From: Panicum virgatum
Lineage: Eukaryota; Streptophyta; Magnoliopsida; Poales; Poaceae
Reading direction: 5' to 3'
DNA length: 64,000 bases
NCBI RefSeq assembly: GCF_016808335.1
Contig: NC_053145.1
Span: 310,001 to 374,000 of the forward strand
In this document: in pieces, positions 44,176 to 55,079 of the stretch
How positions within the stretch are numbered: the first letter of the stretch is position 1
Layout: each line of letters begins with the position of its first letter
Made by a program: the position numbers and the translations under genes
The notes under the pieces: generated by a model
Database searches by the model: none
Told to the model about the DNA's origin: nothing
What the model saw: only the letters and a program-made list of their open reading frames with translations

Positions 44176-46529
44176 GAGCACCGCACATCGATCTGAGGGG
44201 TCCAGGCACCCGGACTCCCTCTGCTTCTCCTTCCTCCGCGAGCTCCGCCACTTCACGCCGCCGGCCTTCACCGACGACCTCCCTACGCCTCATCGCCGGC
44301 CACCACAACCCCTAGGTGAGCATCCTCCCGGCCTCCTCTATCGTTTGCGCTCGTCAATTTGGCCCAGGACGCACTCTAGGTGCTTGTGCGCCGCTCGCCG
44401 GCGACTCTTGCCGCAGCTCCGCCGAGGCGAACGCCCTGCAGCCTCGCACTGCCCCGCACGACCTCCACCCAAGCTTGCACATGTCTTGCGCATGCTCCTC
44501 GGCACTGTTGCACACACGCCCGAGCCCCCGAGCGCCCTGCACACCCGCTCGCCGGCGAACCCCAAGGCCCAGCGCCGCCCCTCGCCTTGCCAAGGTCCGA
44601 CCAGGCCCCAATCCGCCGTTCCGTTGCCTCGGGTGGATTACGCATATCGCGTAGGTGCCTCCCGACCCAGCCCCCGTTCGAATCCGCCCCTGGAAGACCG
44701 AGTTCGGTCTTCTCCGGTGCAGTGCCGCCGCGGGAGCACGCCGCCGGCGCTGCCAGCGCCGCCGCCCGCGCCCCTTTTACCCTGAGCCGCTCGATCTCGG
44801 ATCCACGGCCAAGATTAGATCGCCATACCTCTTCATCTAGAGCCATTAGATCCCGATCCGACGGCTCACATCCACGCGTACCGGTTCGCTGCGGCTGTTT
44901 TGCTTAAGAGCCCCTGTAGTTTATAGTTATCAACCCGCGGTCCATAATAGTGTAAAACTATTTGCAGTTTGGCCCAGAATTTAGCAAGCAGCCCCCTGAG
45001 CTTTTTAAATATTGAACCCGCCGTCCAGCACCTGGTCTTTTGCACGCTAGCCCTTAGATTTAATGGTGAATTATGTTTTAGTCCTCGGTTTTTGCAGAAA
45101 ACCCCCTGGAACCTTAGTTTTCTCGCAAATAAGCCCCTGAACCTTGTTTTTAGCCCAGAAAATGCGTTTTAGCTCCGTTTTTAGCGTTCTTTATGTCCAC
45201 GCGATCGTTGTGACGCGTAGAATAGTTTTAGAGTAGTTTAGTGTGCTGTTTTTATGTACTGTTTCTTAGTTTTTGTTAATGTTTGTTTGTATGCTTATTA
45301 TCGTGCTTTGTTTTGGCCATGTGTTCGTGAGTAGACGTTGATCCATCTGAGGAGCCCCAGTACCAGTACCCGGAGCAGCCGTCTTCCGAGCACTTTGAGC
45401 AGCAGCCAGAGCAGTACGAGGAAGGCAAGTATAACATGAACAACCTATCACCTTTAAATACATTTTCATACTGCATTTTAATACTGTATGCCTATAAGGA
45501 TTTCCTAGCCACTTTATATCCTTTATATATATCCTTGGGTTGCATTTTGGTTAGTTGTGCTAGGTTGCTGCGCTATAACACACTCTGGTCCTTTTTAATT
45601 AATTTGATTAATGGTTTACTTGAACTTAATTCTGAGAGTGGCACTCTGTGTGGCTTGAGTGGCTCACGTCTCGTTAAAAGTTGTTTTTGTAGAAACATGG
45701 TTTAGGGGGCCAGCACGGTGCTTAGTGCTTGGTTGGCCACTCTCCATAAGGACCGGTTCATAGAGCGACAACCTGGGACAACAGCGCTACCACAAGGCTA
45801 GAATGGGATAGACTTGGCGTAAAAATTAGATCTTTTTGGTTTGGAGTAACTTACCTGCGGGGCAAGAGTAGTAAGCTTCAATGGTCCCTGCTCCTCCGGC
45901 TTGGTCTGTGCTTGGATTGCGCTCCTGTGCTTGTACCCCCGGAGGTGGGCCCCATCGTCGCCGACCTAACTCTCGCGGTTACGCCTTACCAACGAGATTC
46001 TTTTTAAAGGCCTCGTAGTGAGTCGCTAGTCATCTCACCTAAGGAAGTGTGATGAACAACTGGCGTAGCTCACGACTTGTGGGTAAAGATGTGCAACCTC
46101 TGCAGAGTGTAAAACTGGTATACTAGCCGTGCTCACGGTTATGAGCGGCCCAGATCCTCCTTTTGATTAGTGGAGTTATCTTCTTCCGACGAGGGAGGTG
46201 CTTCTCGGGGTTACCTTGGTGGCTTGGTTTTGGTTTGGTTTCTCAGTAGTTACATGATTAAACTTGACTAATTACTATGTAACTGGGTTAATGGTAATTC
46301 ATCAACTCGTAGAAAATAGCTTTAATAAAATTTTGCCAACACTTAAAAGCTAATGCAGTTGAGTTAGCCAGCCTAGAGCCTCATAGTTTGTGTTATACTT
46401 GTTGAGTACAAGTTGAGTACTCACTCTTGCCTCTTCTCTACTTTTTCCTCTTGGCTACGCTACTGCTGCTCAGTTCCTGCCGACACGAGGGAGTTCATCC
46501 AGCGCTATCAGGACTACGAGGACTTCTAG
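44176..46529 (+). CDS. Spliced small gene embedded in the LTR
   Basis: Three exons join without frame break. They are 44176-44315 (acceptor TTTCACAG, donor CTAG|GTGAGC), 45335-45424 (acceptor GTGAGTAG, GC donor GAAG|GCAAGT) and 46474-46529 (acceptor GCTGCTCAG, stop TAG). An upstream exon ending CCGCCG|GTGAGC at 44100 is also open in the required phase, back to an ATG at 43922, though that ATG precedes the TATA-like box. The middle exon encodes a Glu/Gln/Tyr/Pro-rich acidic peptide (DPSEEPQYQYPEQP). The last ends QRYQDYEDF. An AATAAA follows 111 bases after the stop. The last two exons have the same length and phase in the copy at 1899-719. No known domain. Expression and function are inferred, not shown. 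Confidence 0.5.
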
Positions 46530-46639
46530 GTGCTTCGTCTCCCAGTCGACGTCCCTGTGGCGCCCTGCTTCAGCTTCAGAGAGCTTTATTCGTATTTTGT
46601 ACTTCGCTTCCGCTGTATCAGACATTTTGTCATTATTGT

Positions 46640-46645
46640 AATAAA
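46640..46645 (+). terminator. Poly(A) signal near the 3' end of the solo LTR
   Basis: AATAAA occurs 111 bases after the stop of the embedded frame and 142 bases before the LTR end. If used, the R region of this LTR would span about 2.6 kb from the TATA-like box to here. Confidence 0.5.
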
Positions 46646-47866
46646 TAACATTCGTATTCGCTTTATTATATCTTTTTACGTGATATGTGCTATGATATAC
46701 TGTTCATTCTGTTGTATATACGTGTGACTTGATCCTGGCACGTATATGATTGCTCGGTTTATGTTCTTTTATAAACCGGGTGTTACAGGTAGTGTGGTTT
46801 ATCTAAAGATAAGGATCAAGGTAAGGTAGACTTAGGATTTCACTCGTTTACTTCGGGCACCGGTCTGACCCAGGTACTGTTAGGGACCTCCGGCTTGTTG
46901 CTCTACGCCGTACCCGGACAAGGGGGAGTGCACTAACCACGAAGCAGCTTCGTAGCGGACCGACAGGGCTGTCACCACCTGCGGTCTACCCCGCAATACT
47001 GTAGAGTACGAGGCAAGCAAAGGCAATCTAGGGCCTAGACACCACGTCTAATCCTTCGATTACTACTCTAGCGGCGTACAGGGTTACCCATCTTTATCAG
47101 GGGCCCTCTACCAGAGCATACGTTACAAGAACGTACGATGAACCCGTAAACGAATAAATAACTTAAGAATACTTAATTAAGAACTTAACAGAAGATGAAC
47201 TCAGGATACTTACTCAAATGATTCGTACCCATCGAGGTACAAGACGAAGAGAGGCTGACAAGTCCGGCTCTTCTCCGATCCTCCTCCTCGCACACTCCCT
47301 ACTCTAAAGATACAAGTGGAACACTACTACTACTTCTCCTCCTTGAAGTGTATGAGAGTGGAATGGGAATGGTTGAATGACTTGAGAGGGGTGAGGGAGT
47401 CCTTTTATAGCTCCAAAGGTCGGTTCCCACCATCAACAAATATAGGAACATGGATAACCGCCTTCTGGAGGATAAGATTGTGCTTCCCGCCAAATTTCAG
47501 GCCGAGAGCCTGCCAGGTGGGGTCGGCCAACCCCCCTGTGCCGCCTCTGGCCACCGCCTTCTGCTGGGTGTCTGCTTGGTGGGTCCTGATGTCAGATAGG
47601 TCGGTGCCGGGGCTGGTTTGGTCGGTTTGGTCTGGTTTGTGGGCCCTCTTTGTTGGTGTGACGTAGTATCGGATATTATGTGCATCTGTGTTGCGTCTTT
47701 TGTCTGTTTTGGCCCTTTTCCGGGTATGGGTGCCTGCAATCCAAGAATCACCAAAACTAGTGGAAATGGTTAGCATTAAGCCCTATAACTACTTTTGGTG
47801 CTCAAAAGTTACGAAATAATGCAGGAGTTGACGGCTTTATTTCTGACTTAAGAGCCGTCAACAACA

Positions 47867-47877
47867 CCCCCACACTT
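47867..47877 (-). other. Polypurine tract of the Athila-like element
   Basis: The minus strand reads AAGTGTGGGGG directly before the LTR start TGTTGTTGACGG. This is the form I recall for grass Athila/Tat-group elements, preceded by GGACGAGCAAAGGCT. Confidence 0.8.
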
Positions 47878-49387
47878 AGCCTTTGCTCGTCCTCGAGTAA
47901 AGAGGCGAAGACTAAGGTGGATGCAACTCCCTTGAAGAAACCTGCATACAAGTTATTCCAAGTTTTCTCCTAGACTTGTGAACTTTTTAAGTGTCTACCA
48001 TGCTTACCTTGATAATTGAAACTTTGGAATGGTTTAAACTTCAAGTTCCTTAGTCTCCCAAGCTTAGGTACTTAGGTTTTATGAATATTTTCAAAACCAA
48101 AACATAGCTTAGCTCCTCAGTTTGTACTCTCGAATCTTTCTTTTTGTTTTCTGGAATCCTCACCAAGGCAGATTATACCTTCTTTTTCTTCCTACCTCTA
48201 AAAGGCTTATGTGGAGCTCAGGGTAGGAAAAGATGAAAGCATACCTGTTCCTCTTATGTTGCTGAGTCAAAGACCAGATCCTTTAAGAGAAACAAGTCAT
48301 AAACCTTGATCAAGATGTGCAAGTGTGTGGATATTTTTGGTGGATGGTGTATGAACTCCTTTGTATGCACCATCTCTCTCCTTTTCTTTCTTTCTGGATA
48401 AGGGGCTTTTTTTTTGACATGCCGAAGCATGTGGCATACCTTCTTTGGGTATGCATCTTTTATTTTCTTTTTGTATAGCCCCATATCTTTGGCATATTTT
48501 TGAGAGAGAGAGTGGTGTCATACATGGACATGGATTTTTTATTTTTGTGGATGGATGGAATTTTGCTTGCTTCTAGCATAGTATGTGGTGGAAATGTGTA
48601 CGTGATCTTGATAATGGGAGTATGAAATGAATTTCTCAAAAGGGTCACAACAATTTGACAAGGCTCAAAGAGAAAACAAGTTGCATATGTAGAAGGTTTT
48701 AAATTTGAACAATATCTGGCCGTGGATAGGTATTTTATAAACAAACAAGGAGCCATGCTATTAAGATTTTATTTTTTAAAAAGAAAATTCTAAGTACATT
48801 GCAAGGGAGAACTAGGTTCCATTTATTTTAACCATATCACAAAAGTCAATTACTAGATTAGCATGGGGTCCCTATCATGAATGGTTTCACAAGAATGAGA
48901 CCAACACAAGGAATAAAGTGTATGCAAATTTTATTTTGAAGTGCATGGAGTGCATGGTTCTTTTTTTCATTTAAATTTTTGCGCAGGATTTTCTTTTTGG
49001 AATATTAGGGGAAACAAGTTTAGAAATACAAACCGAGGTCCAGGAGGAAGATGGGCTGATGTGGGCTCTCCTTGGGCTCGGCCGAACCCATGGGTCGGCC
49101 AGCCCAAGGGTGGCCCCTTTGGCCTCGTTCTTTTCGTGTGTGGTTTGTCTCGGTGTTGTATGTCGTGTTTGGTGCGTGCTGCTCCCCCACACTTGTCTTT
49201 TGCCTGCGATCTTATTCAAAGACACATGGAAACAAAACTCTGCCGGTTTGAAGACCGGGGAGTTGATTTCTTTATTCAATTATCAAAGATGGGGGCACAT
49301 TACAATTTGAAGGGAAATGCAAGAAAATAAATGCTGAAAATAAAGTGGTAATGTGCCCAAAGGATATTGTGAAGGGTGATGTGCAGT
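47878..49387 (-). mobile_element. Non-coding 3' region of the Athila-like element
   Basis: No protein is recognised here. The segment is AT-rich with mono-T runs. Around 49075-49115 it holds a cluster of GGCCGAACCC/GGTCGGCC words shared with 47518-47545, 50065-50100 and 50480-50525. Confidence 0.55.
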
Positions 49388-50284
49388 CTACTTGTTGCCC
49401 TTCTCAACCTTCTTTTCTAGGCGTTCTATTTTAACACCTAGACCGCGGCGGAGCGTATCATAATCGTCTTTGACGGACTTGAGCTCTAAAGTGAGCTCCG
49501 CCATGCTGCCGCTAAGCTCCTTTTGCCCATCGCGCAACTTGATTATCGTGCGGAGGAGCTGAGCGACCTTAGGTCCCTTGAGGACCTGCTCATCTTCGCT
49601 CTCATACTGCCCTCTGGGACATGTGATCGGAGGAGGGGGGATGTGTCTCTTAACGTGCTTGGCACCCTTAGGGGAGGATGCTACGGACTCGGCTTCTCCT
49701 TTATCCTTAGGAGAAAGTCCGGGCATCAACCCCTTCCCGTACCCACCGCCTGGGGTACGGATGCCCACAACGTGGAAACACTGTGGTGGTGAGGGTGTTG
49801 TGGTGGTGCGCGTGGGTGTAGTTACATAATTATGACTAACAACATCCCCACTCTTAGTGTACAGTGAGTAAACGTGCTCTTGTCCCTCCTCTAACGACAT
49901 CGGTGGGAGTGGGTCGGCGAAGAGGCGCTTGGAGACATCCCTTGGTGCGAGCATCCCCATCATCGGACGCGCAGAACCTCCAGAGGCCGGGCACCTACCC
50001 CTCTTGGCAGGGGTCTTCTTGACGGTGCGCGGCGTCGAGCGGGAGGTCGAGGGGTCGCCGGCGTGGCTTGGCCGAACCAGGGGTTCGACCGACCCTCCTG
50101 TAGCGCCCCTCGCCTCCTCCTTCGAGGCTGGTGCGGGGATGATCGCCAATGGCGTCTTGGAGATGTGCTCAGCCTCCTGATCGACTTCTATGGCTGCAAG
50201 GGCAAGGTTTGCTGGCAAGGGTTCTCCCTCGAGGGCGAACGTCGACGAGGCTTCGTGGAACGGGATGATTGCCTTGCCGGCCAT
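49388..50284 (-). CDS. Third reading frame of the Athila-like element, function unknown
   Basis: The frame is open for 298 codons between integrase and the 3' LTR, the place of the envelope-like frame in Athila elements. No signal peptide or membrane helix is visible, so it does not look like an envelope. It starts MAGKAIIPFHEAS and has a basic Ser/Thr/Pro stretch (RTVKKTPAKRGR, about 86-97). Low-complexity Thr/Pro follows (TTPTRTTTTPSPP, about 155-167), and it ends in a predicted coiled coil (MAELTLELKSVKDDYDTLRR, then IERLEKKVEK). Residues about 61-76 come from a copy of the GGTCGGCC palindromic motif. While pol next to it has many stops, this frame has none. I do not recognise a family. 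Confidence 0.5.
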   Translation of the reverse strand: MAGKAIIPFHEASSTFALEGEPLPANLALAAIEVDQEAEHISKTPLAIIPAPASKEEARGATGGSVEPLVRPSHAGDPSTSRSTPRTVKKTPAKRGRCPASGGSARPMMGMLAPRDVSKRLFADPLPPMSLEEGQEHVYSLYTKSGDVVSHNYVTTPTRTTTTPSPPQCFHVVGIRTPGGGYGKGLMPGLSPKDKGEAESVASSPKGAKHVKRHIPPPPITCPRGQYESEDEQVLKGPKVAQLLRTIIKLRDGQKELSGSMAELTLELKSVKDDYDTLRRGLGVKIERLEKKVEKGNK

Positions 50285-50783
50285 GGGGAATGATCAGAGT
50301 TGTGGAGGGGATGAGAGCAAGGAGATCAAGGTGGAGGTGTGGAAGAAAGGAGAAGGAGAGGATCGTTTTAAAGCCAAAACCGAGAGAAATTTTCCTTTTC
50401 GCAGCCCGGCACATATGGAAACACGAAGTGGCCATTTGAGGGGATTCAAATACAAAATTTGAAAGCGTTTCACTGCCAAGTGGGGTCGGCCGACCCAGGG
50501 GTTCGGCCGGCCCCACTTGGGCCCCTCTGGCTCTCGGATTTTTGTCATGGGTCAGGGGGCTCGAGGTGGCCCCCATGCAAGTGGTTTTGGGTTTTATTTT
50601 GTGTTGAGGAGTTTGATATAGGTCGAATTCTACTAAGTTTATGACATCAAACTCGTCACTGGAGTTATATGGCATATGAAAAACTTTTAAGCATTGGCCA
50701 TTTACCTTGAATAACGTACCTTCGTCGTCTTGGAGTGTTACGGCTCCATGCGTTGATGTGTTGACGATGGTATATGGCCCCTT
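50285..50783 (-). mobile_element. Spacer between integrase and third frame of the Athila-like element
   Basis: It is non-coding. It contains the densest copy of the element's palindromic motif: GGGTCGGCCGACCCAGGGG followed by TTCGGCCGGCCCCACTTGGG (50483-50521). Confidence 0.55.
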
Positions 50784-53700
50784 CTACTTGCTTCGGAGTT
50801 TTCCCTCGCCGAAGAGCTTAACTCTAGAATTAAATAATAATACCTTATCTCCGGGTTTGAATTCCTTCGGCTTGATCCTCTTGTCGTGCCATCGTTTTGT
50901 TCTGTCTTTGTAGATTTTGGCACTGTGGTAAGCCTTCTCTCTCCATTCTTCCAATTCTGCTAGTTGGATTTGTCGCTTCTTTCCGGCTTGCTTCAAATCC
51001 ATATTCCATTGCCGGATGGCCCAGTGGGCTCTGTGTTCTAGTTCCACTGGCAGATGGCATGTTTTGCCATAAACGAGATGAAATGGGGACATTCTGATGG
51101 GGGTCTTGTATGTTGTCCTTTATGCCCAGAGTGCATCAAGCAACTTGTTCTTCCAGCCCTTCCCCATCTCGTTGATGGTCTTCTGCGGGATATTTTTGAT
51201 TTGTTTATTGGATGTCTCTGCTTGACCGTTGGTTTGTGGATGGTACGGAGTTGCAATGTTGTGCTTGGCTCCCAACTCCCTGAGGTAGTTTCGGAAGGTC
51301 TTGTCAATGAAGTGTGACCCTCCGTCACTTATGACCATTCTCGAAGTTCCAAATCGAGGGACATCTTTCGGGCGTGTTTGGCATCGGCAGCTCTACATTG
51401 TAATGCTTCCACCCACTTGGATACATACTCCACTGCCACCAGTATGTACTCGCAATCCTGGGACTTTGGGAATGGTCCCATGAAATCAATGCCCCAGACA
51501 TCGAAAAGCTCGACTTGAAGGTTGTTTGTGAGAGGCATTGCATTGTGAGTTGTTATGCCACCATTCATCTGGCATCTGCGACACCTTCGAATGAATTCTC
51601 TAGTGTCTTCATACATTGTCGGCCAGAAGAAACCACTTTGACAGATTTTTGCTTGCGTTCTGAACGCTCCGTAGTGGCTTCCGTATGCTGCAGTGTGGCA
51701 TTTCTCAATGTTCTGTATGGCTTCTGCTGCGGGTACGCATCTTCTCAACAGACCATCTGAGCATACCCTGTATAGGTATGGATCGTCCCAAAGGTGTCGA
51801 CGGCTCTCGTAGATCAGCTTTTTCTTATTCTCCCCTGGTGGTACGTATCTTGCAACAATGAAGTTCACAATATTTGCATACCACGGGGTAGAGTCCGTCA
51901 CCTTTATTAGCATGTCATCGCATAGAATGTCATTTATCGGTGGTTCCTGCAAGTTAGTAACCTGCATACGCGATAGATGGTCTGCAACAGTATTCTCTAC
52001 TCCCTTTTTATCTTTTATTTCAAGGTCAAATTCTTGGAGTAAGAGAATCCATCTTATTAAGCGTGGTTTGGCATCTTTCTTGGTGAGCAGGTATTTTAAA
52101 GCTGCATGATCAGTGTTCACAATAACCTTGGCTCCAACCAGATAAGACCTAAACTTATCTATAGCAAAGACAACTGCCAGGAGCTCCTTCTCTATGGTTG
52201 CATAATTTAGTTGGGCTCTTGTTAGCGTCTTGCTAGCGTAAGCGATTGCATGATGCTTTTTATCTTTGGTTTGGCCTAAGACCGCCCCAATAGCAAAATC
52301 ACTAGCATCACACATTATTTCAAAGGGAAGGCTCCAATCCGAGGGTTGGATGATTTGAGCCAAGACGAGTGCCTTTTTCAGAGTGTTAAAGGCTTTTCAG
52401 CACTCGTCGGTGAACTCAAAGGGTGCATCTTTAGCTAACAGGCTCGTGAGAGGTCTAGCAGTCTGGGAAAAGTCCTTTATGAATCTTCTGTAGAACCCTG
52501 CATGTCCTAGGAAGCTACGGATTCCCTTAATATTCACCGGAGGTGGAAGCTGTTCTATGACATCAATCTTAGCTTTATCCACCTCTATTCCTCTTTCGGA
52601 CACTAGGTGTCCCAGGATGATACCTTCATGGACCATGAAATGGCATTTCTCCCAATTAAGAACCAGGTCCTTCTCTTGGCATCTTTGTAAGACCATGTCT
52701 AAATTTTAAGACAATGATCAAAAGTTTTTCCATAGACGGAGAAATCATCCATGAAAACTTCCATGATTTCTTTGATCATGTCCGAAAAGATAGACATCAT
52801 GCATCTTTGAAATGATGCAGGAGCGTTGCACAGCCCAAATGACATCCTACGATAGGCATAGGTTCCGTAGGGGCATGTAAACGTGGTCTTACTTTGGTCG
52901 TCGGGATGGATAGGAATTTGATGATAACCTGAATACCCATCGAGGAAACAGAAGAAGGAATGTTTTGCTAGCCGTTCTAACATTTCATCAATGAACGAGA
53001 GCGGGAAGTGATCCTTCTTTATGGCTGCATTGAGTTTTCAGTAGTCTATGCACATTCTCCATCTCGTGACGGTTCGTTGAGGGATTAGCTCATTTTTATT
53101 ATTTTCAACGACCATCATTCCTCCCTTCTTTGGCACGGGATAGATTATCCCGGCGTGCAAGAGTTTCAAGACCTCTTTCTTGACAACCTCTCGCGTCGTA
53201 TGGTTGAGCCTATGCTGGGGCTCTTTGGAAGGTGATTTTGTAGAATCTGTTGGAATACAATGCGTGCAGAGGGCAGGGCTGATTCCCTTAAGGTCCTGGA
53301 GTGAGTAGCCGAAAACGGCCCTATACTTTTCTAAAACAGCAATTAGTTTTGCTGTCTCCTTGTCAGATAGCTTGTCGCTAATGATGACGGGAGTTTCAGA
53401 GTTGTCATTCAGAAAAGCATAGCGGAGTCCAGAAGGAAGAGGTTTTAGTTCTATGGGTTGACGAGTAGTTTGCTCCTGAGTAGGTAACTCAAGCGTTTCA
53501 TCCTGATCATCCTCTTCTTCAGTAAAGAGTTCGGCATCATTTTCTAAGGAAGATTCAGGAGTGTCCACTGGAAGGATGGCTTCGACCTCGTCAACTATTT
53601 CTTCTTGGGGTGTAGGTTCGGTCATGGAATCTTTTGACCGAAGGATTGGCAAGCTAATGTCCTTACCCCCAAGAGTGGCGTCGAGTGTTCCTAAGGAAGA

Positions 53701-54006
53701 GATGTTTTGGAACATCTTCTCGACGGGATGCCCTATCAGAATGTCGAAGTCTTGGACTTCGAAAATGTGAAAATCTAGGGCAATCTCAGTTTGATCATAC
53801 CAAATAGGTTCGTCGTGCAAGATTCCGATCCCTTCCATGGTGGAGCGAGGTCCACTCCAGAGGGATCTCGAGGTCAGGAGCAGTGGTTTGTTGCTTAGGT
53901 GGCTAAGCGCAAAGGATGCAGACATTATGTTTGCTCCGACCGTAGGACTATAATGGGCTGAGACAGCAGTTCCTTGGATGAAACAGGGAAGGGTATATAA
54001 GGGTGT
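50784..54006 (-). pseudogene. Athila-like pol: protease-like, RT, RNase H, integrase (broken)
   Basis: Domains follow in gypsy order. A protease-like domain has SPTVGAN at 53949-53929 where a DTG or DSG motif is expected, then FDILIGHP. Reverse transcriptase has IYPVPKKGG (about 53150) and CIDY (53040). It continues with YSGYHQIPIHPDDQ, FGLCNAPASFQR and the catalytic FMDDFSVYG (52745). RNase H has [25 protein letters not shown] and [11 protein letters not shown]. Integrase has an HHCC finger near 51690-51570, [10 protein letters not shown], the TPYHPQTNGQAE block (51245) and a C-terminal [15 protein letters not shown] block. Stops or shifts occur at 53038 (TGA), 52697, 52394, about 51330, 51120 and 50784, so the copy cannot encode a working polyprotein. 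Confidence 0.88.
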
Positions 54007-54972
54007 TTGCAATCGAATTGCTTCGGTCGACATCTCCCCTTCCTGTACCCATTCACTGTTCATGACAGTTGTTACCCCCTTAACGGCTTCTTGTAAGGAA
54101 GCTTTGTCTGGAGGGGTTATTGGGTCCCTAGGAACTGGAGGTCTCTGTTCACGTGGATACAAAACGTCTTCCTCGATGTTGAAGGGAAACTCTGGAGGTT
54201 GAATTTCTTCTTCCTCCGTTGTTTCTGGTTCGGGGGAAGATTCGGTGGTTGGTTCTACGGGATTTGATGGTGGGTCTGTGGAATCAACCAACGAAACTTC
54301 CTCATGGCTTGAGGATTCCGCTGCCAGAAGGGTTTCTGTGAAGGATGTGTTCTCTAGGATACGATCCAGGAGAGCTTCTCCTTCGGCTGTGGTTTTATGG
54401 GTGAATGACCCTCCGGCAGAGATATCAAGCTGTAGGGCAGATTCCTTGCTAAGCCCTAACCAGAAGTGTTGAAGCAACACATGGTCAGGGATTGACAAGT
54501 CTGGGCCAGCATGTGTAAGCTGTGAGAACCTGGCCCATGCTGCACCTAAGGATTCCTTCTCATCCTGACGAAAGTCGAGGATTTCTTTTCGTAGGGAAGC
54601 GATGCGAGAAATAGGAAAGAACGCGAGACAGAACCTATCTCGTAGTTCTTCCCACTCTCCGTTTACCCTTCCTACGTTGTGGGCATACCATTCCTCACCC
54701 TCTCACTGAGAGAGAAGGGAAACAACTTCCACTGAAGTATTTCTTGTGCCATGCCTGTGATTGACAGGCATGAGCACAACTGCTCGAACTCTCATAGGCG
54801 GTGGTAGGGATTTTGGTTATCACGTCCTGAGAAGGTTTGTTCCCGAACCATGGCTATAAAGCCAGGGTGGAGTTCGAAGCTGGAAGCTGTGATTGGCTTC
54901 GATGATTGTGGTGGCTCTACGAACTCGCCCTTGGGAGCAGAAATGTTTTGGATAGAAAGGTTTTCCATGATA
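54007..54972 (-). pseudogene. Athila-like gag (broken)
   Basis: The frame begins MENLSIQNISAPKGEF at 54972, about 100 bases after the primer-binding site. It continues with FSGRDNQNPYHRL, an in-frame TGA near 54806 where an arginine is usual, then EFEQLC. Further along is a block with LLQHFWLGLSKESALQLDIS (from 54476), typical of grass Athila gag. A Glu/Pro-rich linker leads to the protease-like domain. No zinc knuckle was seen in this copy. Confidence 0.75.
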
Positions 54973-55053
54973 TAAGAAAAGGATAAAAGAAAAGAAAAGG
55001 TAAAAGAAAAGATACACGGGTCAACTAGGTTCGAAGATAACTACAGCAACCGT

Positions 55054-55071
55054 TCCCCGGCAACGGCGCCA
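55054..55071 (-). other. Primer-binding site of the Athila-like element
   Basis: The minus strand reads TGGCGCCGTTGCCGGGGA, the aspartate-tRNA complement typical of Athila-group elements, 8 bases after the LTR end at 55080. Confidence 0.88.
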
Positions 55072-55079
55072 GAAATGCT

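Larger units (their letters stand above)
43349..46787 (+). mobile_element. Tekay-like solo LTR, 3439 bp
   Basis: Ends are TGTAACACCC and GGGTGTTACA, a perfect 10-bp inverted pair. It is flanked by direct repeats GGTAG (43344-43348 and 46788-46792). The uninterrupted target is present in the other LTR of the host element near 55250, where GAGCTTTGGGTAGTGTGG reads straight through, proving insertion. No internal region, primer-binding site or polypurine tract is attached, so it is a solo LTR formed by LTR-LTR recombination. It is the inverted relative of 464-8075. It contains a promoter, exons and poly(A) signal described separately. Confidence 0.93.
43178..47866 (-). mobile_element. 3' LTR of Athila-like element, split by a solo LTR
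   Basis: On the minus strand the LTR starts TGTTGTTGACGGC (47866) and ends ATACCAACA (43178). Without the 3444-bp insertion (solo LTR plus one target duplication) it is 1245 bp. Its inner end matches 55080-55431 with roughly nine differences in about 350 bases by eye. A TATAAAAGGACTCCC promoter-like sequence lies near 47408 on the minus strand. Confidence 0.85.

Noticed and set aside
44376..44907. Long overlapping frames (156 and 175 codons) on opposite strands in the solo LTR
   Set aside because: They fall in what reads as the first large intron of the LTR-embedded frame and are mutual shadows in GC-rich DNA.
48250..48760. Minus-strand frames of 75-98 codons in the Athila-like 3' region
   Set aside because: Lys/Ser/Pro-biased AT-rich sequence with no family similarity and several overlapping alternatives.
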